DNA from: Comamonas piscis | GTDB lineage: Bacteria > Pseudomonadota > Gammaproteobacteria > Burkholderiales > Burkholderiaceae_C | Assembly (NCBI RefSeq): GCF_014109725.1 | Contig: NZ_CP058554.1 | Location: forward strand, 2,480,001-2,544,000 | Reading direction: 5' to 3' | DNA: 64,000 bases | Shown: positions 42,028-50,480 of the stretch, in pieces | Layout: the number at the start of each line of letters is the position of its first letter | Position numbering within the stretch: position 1 is the first letter of the stretch | Made by a program: the position numbers and the translations under genes | The notes under the pieces: generated by a model | Told to the model about the DNA's origin: nothing | The model's database searches: none | Seen by the model: only the letters and a program-made list of their open reading frames with translations

Positions 42028-43572
42028 TCAACGGCCTATGCGTACAGCGGCGGCGCTGGCTTGCTGGGCCGGGCCGCTGCCCGCCACCACACGCAGATAG
42101 GGAAAGCTGCCATCCCGCGTGGGGCGGGTCATCGGCAAGTCGGTATCGGCAGCGGCGACCAGGCGGTGCGCAGGCACAGTGATACGGGGTTTGCGCTGCA
42201 GTGCGGGCTGGCACTGGTCCAGCGCATGCAAAAAGCGCTGGCACCACCAGTGCACATCCTCGGCCTGGATGCGGGCCAGCAGTTTTTGGTGCCGGTCGAT
42301 GCGCTCGGCCAGTGGCATCTGCAGCGCCTGGTCCATGCTGTTGGCGGTGCAGTGGGCGTCATAGGGGTTCACCAGCAAGGCCTCTTGCAGTTGCTCGGCC
42401 GCGCCGGCAAAGCGCGACAGCACCAGCACACCAGGGTCAGCTGGGTCCTGCGCGGCAATAAATTCCTTGGCGACCAGGTTCATGCCATCGCGCAAGGGCG
42501 TGACCAGGCCCACGGCTGCAGAGCGGCACAGCCCCGCCAGCTGGGCGCGGGTCAGCACTTGGTGGATGTAGCGGACGGGCATCCAGTCCAGCTCGCCAAA
42601 GTCCCCATTGATGGCACCGCACAGCGATTCGAACTGGTGGCGAAGATCGGCATAGGCCTGCAGGTGCTCGCGGGTGGGCGAGCCGATCTGCACCAAGGTG
42701 GCACTGCGCCGGTGTTCGGGGTGGCGCTCCAACAGATCACGGAAAGCGTGGATACGCTCGGGCAGACCCTTGGAGTAGTCGAGCCGGTCTATGCCGACCA
42801 CCAAGCGGCGCTGGCCGTGCTCCTGCGCCATCATGGCTTGCACTTGCTGGGCTGGGGGTGTGTCCGTCAGCGCCGCAAAGGCCTGGGCATCAATGCCAAT
42901 CGGGAACACCTCACAACGGGTTTGCTGCCCATGGGCACGGTAATGGTGGCGGTGGCTGCTGCGGCCATCGGCCTGGGCCAGCACATAGCTCTCAAAATGC
43001 GCCAGGTCTTGTCGGCTTTGCAGGCCCACCAGGTCAAAGGCCATCAAAGCCTGCATGAGCGTTTGGTGCTGCGGCACGGCGCTGAGCGCCACCAAGGGCG
43101 GAAAGGGGATGTGCAGAAAAAAGCCGATGCGTTGTCTGCAGCCCAGCGCGCGCAGCTCTGCGGCTAAGTGCAGCAAGTGGTAGTCATGCACCCAGATGAC
43201 GTCGTCGTCTTGCAGCAGGGGGAGCAGCTGCTGGGCAAACTGCCGGTTGACGCGTTGGTAGCCCTCGTAGAACGCGGGGTCGAACTCCGCAAGATCCAGC
43301 CGGTTGTGGAAAACGGGCCACAGCACCTTGTTGCAAAAGCCGCTGTAGTAGCTGTCATGGTCGCAGGCTTGCAGGTGTGTGGTGGCAACGGTGACGGCGC
43401 CCCATTGGCGCAGCGACAGTGGGGGATTGGGCTGCTCAGTCACCTGGCCGCCCCAACCAAACCACAGGCCGCCTTGGCGCTGCAGGGCTTCCTCCAACGC
43501 AATGGCCAGGCCACCGGGGGCGGCATCTCGCGGATCGGCGACCCGGTTGGAGACGACGACGAGGCGGCTCAT
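42028..43572 (-). CDS. otsA: Trehalose-6-phosphate synthase OtsA
   Basis: The product has 514 residues of GT20 fold. It joins UDP-glucose and glucose-6-phosphate to trehalose-6-phosphate in the cytoplasm. Family signatures: start SRLVVVSNRVADP, GLWFGWGGQV, VWPVFHNR, the substrate loop VIWVHDYHLLHLAAELR, IGFFLHIPFPP, VVGIDRLDYSKGLPERI and VTPLRDGMNLVAKEFIAAQ. The C-terminus is ~40 residues longer than minimal OtsA. It overlaps otsB by ATGA. Confidence 0.96.
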   Translation of the reverse strand: MSRLVVVSNRVADPRDAAPGGLAIALEEALQRQGGLWFGWGGQVTEQPNPPLSLRQWGAVTVATTHLQACDHDSYYSGFCNKVLWPVFHNRLDLAEFDPAFYEGYQRVNRQFAQQLLPLLQDDDVIWVHDYHLLHLAAELRALGCRQRIGFFLHIPFPPLVALSAVPQHQTLMQALMAFDLVGLQSRQDLAHFESYVLAQADGRSSHRHHYRAHGQQTRCEVFPIGIDAQAFAALTDTPPAQQVQAMMAQEHGQRRLVVGIDRLDYSKGLPERIHAFRDLLERHPEHRRSATLVQIGSPTREHLQAYADLRHQFESLCGAINGDFGELDWMPVRYIHQVLTRAQLAGLCRSAAVGLVTPLRDGMNLVAKEFIAAQDPADPGVLVLSRFAGAAEQLQEALLVNPYDAHCTANSMDQALQMPLAERIDRHQKLLARIQAEDVHWWCQRFLHALDQCQPALQRKPRITVPAHRLVAAADTDLPMTRPTRDGSFPYLRVVAGSGPAQQASAAAVRIGR

Positions 43573-44348
43573 GGATGCACCTCGGCTGAGCGGCTCAGGT
43601 TTTTAAACATCTGTTGCTGGGTGCATGCCGCCTGTAGCCAGTGGTAGACCGCGTCCACCCCCGCCAGCCGGTGGCTGGCCCGGCTGGCGCCGGGGCCCAC
43701 TTTGATGGCGACGCCGCGCTCGGCCAGCACAGCAGCAAAGCCGCTCTCGTCACTCAGGTCATCGCCCAGAAAAAACGGCGTGCGGCCGGTAAAGGGTGGG
43801 GCCTGCATAAAGGCCTGGATGGCGCCACCCTTGCTAGCACCTACGGGCAGTATCTCCAGCACGCACTTGCCCCGCAACAGCGTCCACTGCGGCATGTGAG
43901 CCAGCATCTCCTCCAGGCTGTGCAGGCACAAGGGCTCCAACGCGGGATCCCGGCGGTAGTGCAGGGCGACACCGCTTTGCTTGGGCTCTACATACAGCGC
44001 GGGATGGGCCAGGGTTAGCTGTTGGCAGGCGGCGATCACCGCAGAGATATCGCCAGGACTCAGTTCCCATTGGCGGCCCGATGCATCGCGGCGCTGCGCG
44101 CCGTGTGCTCCGGCGCAGGCCAGCCGCAGGGGCTGCAGGTAGGCGTCCAACACGGCAATCTCCCTGCCAGAAATGATCGCCAAGGCCCCTCCCAGCAGAC
44201 CCTGAAGCTCGCGCAGCAAAGGCAGCAACTGGGGCGGCAACACAATGCCGTCCGGTGTTGCTGCAATCGGCACCAAGCTGCCGTCAAAGTCCAGGAAAAG
44301 CGCCGCATCCGATGGCAGATGCGGCGGCAGGGGCCAGGGGGTGGTCAT
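43569..44348 (-). CDS. otsB: Trehalose-6-phosphate phosphatase OtsB
   Basis: The product has 259 residues of HAD superfamily. The nucleophile motif ALFLDFDGSLVPIAATPD, motif II IISGREIAVLD, a Lys-containing ILPVGASKGGAIQAFM and motif IV FFLGDDLSDESGFAAV are all visible. It converts trehalose-6-phosphate to trehalose. The gene shares one base (TGATG) with the preceding small acidic-protein gene and overlaps otsA. Confidence 0.95.
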   Translation of the reverse strand: MTTPWPLPPHLPSDAALFLDFDGSLVPIAATPDGIVLPPQLLPLLRELQGLLGGALAIISGREIAVLDAYLQPLRLACAGAHGAQRRDASGRQWELSPGDISAVIAACQQLTLAHPALYVEPKQSGVALHYRRDPALEPLCLHSLEEMLAHMPQWTLLRGKCVLEILPVGASKGGAIQAFMQAPPFTGRTPFFLGDDLSDESGFAAVLAERGVAIKVGPGASRASHRLAGVDAVYHWLQAACTQQQMFKNLSRSAEVHP

Positions 44349-44569
44349 CAGGGATCCAAAGGTTCGGGGCTGACGACACGCTCGGACTCCGGGTCCTGCG
44401 GAATGTCTGGCTCGGAGCTGGGCGAGAAAGGGGGGTGCGGTGGGTCATCACCCGGTTCAGGCGCGACGGGCTCCTGCTCGGGATAGGGCTCACCCACCGG
44501 GTCCATGCTTTCGTCTTCCGGGTAGTTGGGCTGGGTGTCGAGCCGGGTGTCAGGCTTGGTGGTGCTCAT
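44348..44569 (-). CDS. Small acidic Pro-rich protein, first gene of the trehalose operon
   Basis: The product has 73 residues and is almost all disorder-promoting: MSTTKPDTRLDTQPNYPEDE, then repeated PE/EP/PD stretches ending VVSPEPLDP. It is strongly acidic, with no Cys, helix or motif. AGGAG lies seven bases before the ATG at 44569, and the stop overlaps the otsB start, so it is co-translated. Disordered acidic proteins made with trehalose could act in desiccation protection, like LEA-type proteins; that is inference. Confidence 0.75.
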   Translation of the reverse strand: MSTTKPDTRLDTQPNYPEDESMDPVGEPYPEQEPVAPEPGDDPPHPPFSPSSEPDIPQDPESERVVSPEPLDP

Positions 44570-44820
44570 GGCATGCTCCTCAGTGGTATGCCTTCTAGGT
44601 TGGCGGCTGCGCTGCCCCAGGTCTGTAGGATTTCTGCGCCCGCGTTTGGAGTCATCCGAGCGAGTTGGCATTCAGCACGGGCCCACTTGCAGGACCGCAC
44701 ATGTTTTTGTCAGACCGCTCTGGCATGCCGGTAGTCGCTTGTTCCCATGCGGCGCCGTCATTTCCTCTCACCAGCCTCCCCGCCAGCAGCGCACACTGCC
44801 AACATGCAAAGGAGACCGGC

Positions 44821-45843
44821 ATGACAGCGCAGCAAGGCAATGCACCGACATCGACCCGAACCATCTGGAAAGGCGCCATCAGCTTTGGGCTGGTGCATGT
44901 GCCCATAGGGCTGTACACGGCCACCCGCGATTCGGGCATTGACTTTGACTGGCTCGACAAGCGCTCGATGGAGCCGGTGGGCTACAAGCGCATCAACAAG
45001 CGCACTGGCAAGGAGATTGCCAGCAGCGACATCGTCAAAGGCGTGGAGTACGAAGATGGCCGCTATGTCATCCTGAGCCAGGACGAGATCAGCGCCGCCT
45101 TTCCCAAAACCACGCAAACCATCGAGATCGAGGCCTTTGTCGATGCCGATGACATTCCGCTGATCTACCTGGAGCGGCCTTACTACACGGCGCCACTGAA
45201 GCGCGGCGAGAAGGTGTATGCGTTGCTGCGCGAGGCGCTGCGCAAGACCAACAAGGTGGGCGTTGCCAAGGTCGTCATCCAGACCAAGCAGCATCTGGCC
45301 GTGCTGGTGCCCTGCGGCCGGGCGCTGGTGCTGAATCTGCTGCGCTGGGGTGGCGATATCCGCTCGTTTGAGCAGCTGGATCTCCCCCCGCTGGCCGCCA
45401 AGGCCGCCGGTATCAGCAGCGCCGAGATGGACATGGCGGTGGCCTTGATAGAGGACAAGGCCCAGGCCTGGAATGCCGATGATTTTCGCAATTCTTTCTC
45501 GGACGAAATCCACAAGCTGATCGATGCCAAGGTCAAATCGGGCGAGGTGGAAGAAGTCGTGCAGGCGCCGAAGGAGTCTGCCGTCTCGGGCGGAGCAGAG
45601 ATTCTGGATCTGACGGCCTTGCTCAAGCGCAGCCTAGCCGGTGGTGCCAAAGCGGCAGACGCCAAGCCTGCTGCCCGTAAAACCAAGGCAGCGCCGGCCA
45701 AAACCAAAGCCAAGGCCAGTGCCCCCGCCAAAGCAGCCGCTGCAGAGCCTAAATCCAAGGCCAAACCCAAGCCCAAACCCAAGCCCACTGCTACATCAGC
45801 CAAGGCCCGCAAAACGGCGCCCGCCAGCCGCCGCGCGGCTTAG
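44821..45843 (+). CDS. ku: Ku protein (non-homologous end joining)
   Basis: The product has 340 residues. It binds double-strand DNA ends as a homodimer ring and recruits LigD. The Ku core is clear: TIWKGAISFGLVHVPIGLYTAT, YKRINKRTGKEI, FVDADDIPLIYLERPYYTAP, VIQTKQHLAVLVPCGRALVL and SFSDEIHKLIDAKV. The last ~75 residues are a Lys/Ala/Pro-rich tail (KPAARKTKAAPAKTKAKAS), typical of bacterial Ku and used in DNA binding. AAAGGAG six bases before the ATG fixes the start at 44821. ligD follows 25 bases later. Confidence 0.96.
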   Translation: MTAQQGNAPTSTRTIWKGAISFGLVHVPIGLYTATRDSGIDFDWLDKRSMEPVGYKRINKRTGKEIASSDIVKGVEYEDGRYVILSQDEISAAFPKTTQTIEIEAFVDADDIPLIYLERPYYTAPLKRGEKVYALLREALRKTNKVGVAKVVIQTKQHLAVLVPCGRALVLNLLRWGGDIRSFEQLDLPPLAAKAAGISSAEMDMAVALIEDKAQAWNADDFRNSFSDEIHKLIDAKVKSGEVEEVVQAPKESAVSGGAEILDLTALLKRSLAGGAKAADAKPAARKTKAAPAKTKAKASAPAKAAAAEPKSKAKPKPKPKPTATSAKARKTAPASRRAA

Positions 45844-45867
45844 TGCGTTGGCGCAAAGAGGCCCTGC

Positions 45868-48372
45868 ATGCCCAGCTCCCTCGACAAATACCAAGCCAAG
45901 CGCAACTTCGCCGAGACACCCGAGCCGGCTGAAGGCGGCGAATCGGTGGCAGGGCAGCTGCAGTTTGTCATCCAAAAACACTGGGCCAGCCATTTGCACT
46001 ATGACCTGCGGCTGGAGCTGGATGGGGTGATGAAAAGCTGGGCGGTGCCCAAGGGGCCGAGCCTGGACCCGAGCCACAAGCGCATGGCCGTGCAGGTGGA
46101 AGACCACCCGATCTCGTACAACAGCTTTGAAGGACAGATCCCCGCTGGCCACTATGGCGCGGGCAAAGTGATTGTTTGGGACAAGGGCCTGTGGCTGCCG
46201 CTGGCCGACCCCGAGGAGGGCTACCGCAAGGGCAAGCTGCAGTTTGCGCTGCAAGGCCACAAGCTGGGCGGCCAATGGACTTTGGTGCGCATGAAGGGCA
46301 AGGAAGGCGAGCGCCAACCGCCCTGGCTGCTGATCAAGGAGGCCGATGACTTTGCGCGCAAGGCGGAGGAGCTGGATATCGTCACCGCGCAGCCCGACAG
46401 CGTGGCCAGTGCGCAGCGAGCGGTAGGCACCAAGACCCGCGCTGCGCCTGCAGCCCAACCTATCAAGTCCATCAAACCCAGCAGGGCCAAAACCACTGCC
46501 TTGCCCACCAGCATGGCGCCGCAGCTGGCAACGCTGTACGACGCACCACCGCAAAATGCCGAGGACTGGGCCTGGGAGCTGAAGTTTGACGGCTACCGCA
46601 TGGCAGCGCGCAAAAAGGGCCGCCAGCTGCAGCTGTGGACCCGCAATGGCAAGGACTGGACGGCGAAGATGCCCGCGCTGGCAGCGGCCCTGCAGCATCT
46701 GCAGTTGGACAATGCCTGGCTGGATGGCGAGGTGGTGGCCTTGAACGACCAAGGCTTGCCCGATTTTCAGCGGCTGCAAAACGCGTTTGATGGAGAGGGC
46801 ACGACCGACCTGGTCTACTACCTTTTCGACCTGCCCTTTGCCAATGGCCAGGATCTGCGCGGCCAACCTTGGCAAGCGCGGCGCGATGCCCTGCAGGCGG
46901 CGCTGGATGCCAGCCCCGGCCTGGGCGATAAGGTGCGTATCAGCGAAGGGTTTGCCGGCGATCCGGTGCAGCTGCTGGCTTCGGCCTGCGCGTTGGGCAT
47001 GGAAGGCATTGTCGGCAAGCGCAAAGATGCCAGCTACCGGGCGGGCCGCAGCGCAGATTGGATCAAGCTCAAATGTGGTCAGCGGCAGGAGTTTGTCATT
47101 GGCGGCTACACGCGCCCCAAGGGCACACGCAGCGGCCTGGGATCCTTGCTGCTGGGGGTGCATGGCAGTCAAGGCCAATTGGTCTATGCCGGCAATGTGG
47201 GCACCGGCTTTAACGAGAGCAGCCTGCGCGCACTGACGGTGCAGTTGCAAAAAATCCAGACCAAGACATGCCCTTTTTCCGATCCAGAGCGCATCGAGTA
47301 CGAAGCCTTGTGGGTCAAGCCGCAGTTGGTGGCTGAAGTCGCTTTTGCCGGCTGGACCGGCCAGGGACGCTTGCGCCACGCGGTCTTCCATGGCTTGCGC
47401 GAGGACAAGCCCGCAAGCCACATCACCCGGGAGAAAGCAGCCACCATGCCAGCCCGCAAGAAAGCCCAACCGGCAGCCAGCGGCATCGAGGTCAGCCACG
47501 GCGACCGCATCATCGATGCCAGCACGGGCGTGACCAAGCTGGACGTGGTGCGCTACTACGAGCAGGTGGCGCCGCTGATGATGGAGCACCTGCAAGACCG
47601 GCCCACCTCGCTGATGCGCACACCCGATGGGGTGGCGGGCGAGCATTTCTTCCAGAAGCATTGGCAGGTACGCGCGATGGCCGGCATTGTGCAACTGCCC
47701 CAGTCGCTGGACCCGGAACACCCGCCGCTGCTGGCCATTGCCGGCGCCAAAGGCCTGGCCCAGGCGGCACAGTTCAATGTGGTGGAGTTCCACACCTGGA
47801 ACGCCAAGCGCGACAAGATCCTGCGGCCCGACCGCATGACTTTTGACCTGGACCCGGGCGAGGGCGTCGCCTGGTCGGCGGTGCGGGAGGCCGCTGAATT
47901 GGTGCGGGTACTGCTGCTGGAGCTGGGATTGGAGCCTTTTCTCAAAACCAGCGGTGGCAAGGGCCTGCACCTGGTGGTGCCGATCCAGCGCCGGCACGAT
48001 TGGGACACCGTCAAAGGCTTCTCCAAAGCCATCGTGCAGCACCTGGCTGCCACGGTGCCCCAGCGCTTTGTGGCCAAGAGTGGGCCGCAAAACCGCAAGG
48101 GCAAGATCTTTGTCGACTACCTGCGCAATGGCTGGGGCGCCACCACCGTCAGCGCCTGGTCGGTACGGGCGCGGCCGGGCACGGGCGTGTCCGTACCCAT
48201 CGCTTGGTCCGAGCTGGACCAGGTCAGTGGCGGCGCGCATTGGGGCATCCAATCGGTCCAAACGCGTTTCAGCAAGGGCAATTCACCCTGGAAGGGCTAT
48301 GCAAAGGCTGCAGTCTCGATGGGCCCGGCGATGCAGCGTTTGGGTTATTCGGCCTCGGCCACGAAGGCCTGA
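45868..48372 (+). CDS. ligD: Multidomain DNA ligase D (phosphoesterase-ligase-polymerase)
   Basis: The product has 834 residues and three domains. The 3'-phosphoesterase is at about 10-165 (FVIQKHWASHLHYDLRLELD; SYNSFEGQIPAGHYG). The ATP-dependent ligase is at about 215-520, with the adenylated Lys near residue 239 in WELKFDGYR and SADWIKLKC as motif V. The primase-polymerase is at about 545-825 (VSHGDRIIDASTGVTKLDVV; FDLDPGEGVAWSAV with the catalytic DxD; TSGGKGLHLVVP). It ends a break tethered by Ku by trimming, filling and sealing. It is in an operon with ku, divergent from the trehalose operon. Confidence 0.97.
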   Translation: MPSSLDKYQAKRNFAETPEPAEGGESVAGQLQFVIQKHWASHLHYDLRLELDGVMKSWAVPKGPSLDPSHKRMAVQVEDHPISYNSFEGQIPAGHYGAGKVIVWDKGLWLPLADPEEGYRKGKLQFALQGHKLGGQWTLVRMKGKEGERQPPWLLIKEADDFARKAEELDIVTAQPDSVASAQRAVGTKTRAAPAAQPIKSIKPSRAKTTALPTSMAPQLATLYDAPPQNAEDWAWELKFDGYRMAARKKGRQLQLWTRNGKDWTAKMPALAAALQHLQLDNAWLDGEVVALNDQGLPDFQRLQNAFDGEGTTDLVYYLFDLPFANGQDLRGQPWQARRDALQAALDASPGLGDKVRISEGFAGDPVQLLASACALGMEGIVGKRKDASYRAGRSADWIKLKCGQRQEFVIGGYTRPKGTRSGLGSLLLGVHGSQGQLVYAGNVGTGFNESSLRALTVQLQKIQTKTCPFSDPERIEYEALWVKPQLVAEVAFAGWTGQGRLRHAVFHGLREDKPASHITREKAATMPARKKAQPAASGIEVSHGDRIIDASTGVTKLDVVRYYEQVAPLMMEHLQDRPTSLMRTPDGVAGEHFFQKHWQVRAMAGIVQLPQSLDPEHPPLLAIAGAKGLAQAAQFNVVEFHTWNAKRDKILRPDRMTFDLDPGEGVAWSAVREAAELVRVLLLELGLEPFLKTSGGKGLHLVVPIQRRHDWDTVKGFSKAIVQHLAATVPQRFVAKSGPQNRKGKIFVDYLRNGWGATTVSAWSVRARPGTGVSVPIAWSELDQVSGGAHWGIQSVQTRFSKGNSPWKGYAKAAVSMGPAMQRLGYSASATKA

Positions 48373-48571
48373 ACGCAGCATTTGGGAATAGGCTTTATAA
48401 GTTCAGTGCATATAAGCTGAGTTAGTCTTACAAGATACAAATAACCAATCCCGGGTACGTGGATGGGCTGCTGTAGGACGTAGTCGGCTTATTTCGTAAT
48501 TTTGCGATAGCTTGCTGGCGTTTTGAAGTGGTTTTGTTACAGTTTAACGACCAATGCATAGGAGGCTAGGA

Positions 48572-48766
48572 ATGTCTACGCAATTCGGAAATGACAAGGA
48601 GAAAGACGCCTACTTGGATGCGCTGAAAGCCCAGGGGGCCGAGTTGCTGGCGGACCACCCCGCTGAAGGAACCATTGAGCACGCGCGTTTGTCGCTGATT
48701 GACGCCAAGATTGAACAGCTGACACGTCCCATCACGGCAGACAGCTGGAAGACGCCGGAATACTGA
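48572..48766 (+). CDS. Small hypothetical protein
   Basis: The product has 64 residues (MSTQFGNDKEKDAYLDALKA to DSWKTPEY). It is acidic and helical, with a repeat-like AxxxAQGAELLADHPAEGTIEH region and SLIDAKIEQLTRP. AGGAGG lies eight bases before the ATG. No signal or membrane helix is seen. Family unknown; the composition resembles stress-related small proteins, but that is only an impression. Confidence 0.65.
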   Translation: MSTQFGNDKEKDAYLDALKAQGAELLADHPAEGTIEHARLSLIDAKIEQLTRPITADSWKTPEY

Positions 48767-48834
48767 GCACGGCGCGGGTTGTACCAAACGTTGGTTCTTG
48801 TAAAAGAACTTTGCAGAATGCGCTGCAGGCCTTA

Positions 48835-48877
48835 AGGTTGCACAACCTGAATCAATAAGCCAATTCTTTCGGCTTAT
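48835..48877 (+). promoter_or_regulatory. Palindromes upstream of the 56-aa gene
   Basis: AGGTTGCACAACCT (48835-48848) is a perfect 14-bp palindrome, a likely operator half-site pair. ATAAGCC (48855-48861) and GGCTTAT (48871-48877) form a 7-bp hairpin 23 bases before the next ATG. Whether these act as DNA operators or RNA structure cannot be told from sequence. Confidence 0.45.
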
Positions 48878-48900
48878 GCACCGGGTGGAAAGGGGGTCTC

Positions 48901-49071
48901 ATGCGCAAAGCTGAGGACCTGCTTGTGGTGACGCAAGCGCAATACGAGCGTCTGGAACTGGAAGTGGTTGGTTTGCGGGATCTGGAGGCCTTGTTTGGCT
49001 CACCCCAACACGATCGCCTGCAGGATGTAGAGTTGGCACTGATACATTACCAACCGCAATTTCGCCCCTGA
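48901..49071 (+). CDS. Small hypothetical protein (56 aa)
   Basis: The frame runs MRKAEDLLVVTQAQYERLEL to ALIHYQPQFRP and stops with TGA. It is amphipathic, with heptad-like Leu/Val spacing that suggests a coiled coil. AAAGGGGG precedes the ATG closely, and a strong terminator follows 12 bases after the stop, so this is a complete single-gene unit. Family unknown. Confidence 0.68.
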   Translation: MRKAEDLLVVTQAQYERLELEVVGLRDLEALFGSPQHDRLQDVELALIHYQPQFRP

Positions 49072-49083
49072 GCGAAATAACCG

Positions 49084-49109
49084 AAAACCCGCATTGGCGG
49101 GTTTTTTCT
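49084..49109 (+). terminator. Strong rho-independent terminator
   Basis: AAACCCGC pairs with GCGGGTTT around the loop ATTG and is followed by a T-rich stretch. It ends the 56-aa gene. Confidence 0.92.
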
Positions 49110-49160
49110 TGGGCGGGTGCTTGCCTGACGGGTGGTGGGACCCGCCGGGCAATCAGGCTT

Positions 49161-49310
49161 TTACTGCTGCTGCGATTGCTGCTGCTGATGGGCATTCTGC
49201 TCGCGGCCCTGTTGCTGCTGTTGGCCTGGGCGCTGCTGGTTGCTCTGGTCTTGCTGCTTGTCAGCAGGTTGTTGGCCATTGGGGTTTTGGTTGGGTTGCT
49301 GGTTGTTCAT
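49161..49310 (-). CDS. Q/N-rich low-complexity small protein (49 aa)
   Basis: The product runs MNNQQPNQNPNGQQPADKQQ to HQQQQSQQQ and is about half Gln, with Asn and Pro. AGGAGA lies seven bases before the ATG at 49310. There is no hydrophobic core, so it is disordered and prion-like in composition. Glutamine codons are mixed CAG and CAA, so this is not a simple recent triplet expansion. Function unknown; a role in condensate formation or water retention is conceivable but unproven. Confidence 0.65.
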   Translation of the reverse strand: MNNQQPNQNPNGQQPADKQQDQSNQQRPGQQQQQGREQNAHQQQQSQQQ

Positions 49311-49486
49311 GCTTGTCTCCTGAAGGGGTGGTATACAGCGTGGAACTTGCTGCCTAGTCAGCTTAAGGCTGCGCCTCTGCGCTGGCTGTAGTCTCGCCGC
49401 TTGCCAGGCCGTAGTGGGCGGCGGTGCCCGCACGTCACCCAACGGCCCAGCGCGCTGCATGCGCTTGCTGACAGCGGTCGAACGGC

Positions 49487-50380
49487 TCAGCCCGGGTACT
49501 TGATGGCGTCTACAAAGGCGGTGAAAGCGGGCGAGGGCTGGCGGCGGTTGGGGTAGTACAGGTGGTAGCCCTCAAACGTGGGGCACCAGTCCGTCAGAAT
49601 TTCCTGCAGGCGGCCATCTGCCAGGTAGGGCGCGAGCAAGGGTTCAGGCACATAGGCCAGCCCGATGCCGTCCACGGCGGCATTGAGCACATGCATGATG
49701 CTGTTGAAGACCAGCTGTCCTTCGGCCTTTACAGTAAACGCCTGGCCGTCTTTCTCGAATTCCCAGGCGTAGATGGGGCCGCTCGATCGGTGCCGGATAT
49801 TGATGCAAGCATGCTGCGTCAGCGCATGCGGCGTGGAAGGCGGCGCATGCTGCGCGAAGTAGGCCGGCGAGCCGACCACCGCCAGGCGCCAGTCTGGCCC
49901 GATGCGTACCGCAATCATGTCCTGGCTGATGGACTCCCCCATGCGTATGCCGGCATCAAAGCGCTGCTCGATCACATTGGTAAAGCCGTAGTCGACATAG
50001 AACTCCAGCGTGATGTCCGGATAGTCACGCACAAATGGGGCCAGCATCGGGCGCAGTATCAAAGCAATCTGGTCGTCGGTACAGCTGATGCGCAGGGTGC
50101 CCCGTGGGCGGTCTTGCGCGCTGCTGAGCGCCTCGACTTCAGCGCTGATCTGCTCAAACAGTGGCGCAATGGACCGCAGCAGGCGCTCGCCCGCTTCGGT
50201 GGGCGCCACATTGCGCGTGGTGCGGGCCACCAGCCGCACGCCCAGCCGCTCTTCCAATCCACGCATGGCATGGCTGAGGGCAGAAGGGGTGACGCGCAGC
50301 CGGGCAGCGGCCTTGGTAAAGCTCTGCGCTTGGGCAACTGCCACAAAAGCTTGCAGGTCATGGATTTTGGAAGTGGCCAT
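49487..50380 (-). CDS. LysR-family transcriptional regulator
   Basis: The product has 297 residues. The N-terminal winged helix (LQAFVAVAQAQSFTKAAARLRVTPSALSHAMRGLEERLGVRLVART) is followed by a periplasmic-binding-protein-like effector domain. It is divergent from the Tat-exported hydrolase gene at 50481 and is its likely regulator. Its effector is unknown. Confidence 0.94.
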   Translation of the reverse strand: MATSKIHDLQAFVAVAQAQSFTKAAARLRVTPSALSHAMRGLEERLGVRLVARTTRNVAPTEAGERLLRSIAPLFEQISAEVEALSSAQDRPRGTLRISCTDDQIALILRPMLAPFVRDYPDITLEFYVDYGFTNVIEQRFDAGIRMGESISQDMIAVRIGPDWRLAVVGSPAYFAQHAPPSTPHALTQHACINIRHRSSGPIYAWEFEKDGQAFTVKAEGQLVFNSIMHVLNAAVDGIGLAYVPEPLLAPYLADGRLQEILTDWCPTFEGYHLYYPNRRQPSPAFTAFVDAIKYPG

Positions 50381-50480
50381 TGCTGAAAGTTTCTCACAAG
50401 CGCATAGACATTGCGCTATCTAATCAAAGTTCTCGGCTTCCCGCAAGATGCGGTCACTGATCTTTTCACGGACCTTGACC

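Noticed and set aside
45796..48261. 821-codon open frame antisense to ligD
   Set aside because: It is a GC-rich shadow frame with Gln/His/Arg-heavy composition, no ribosome-binding site and no domains; the ligD frame explains the region.
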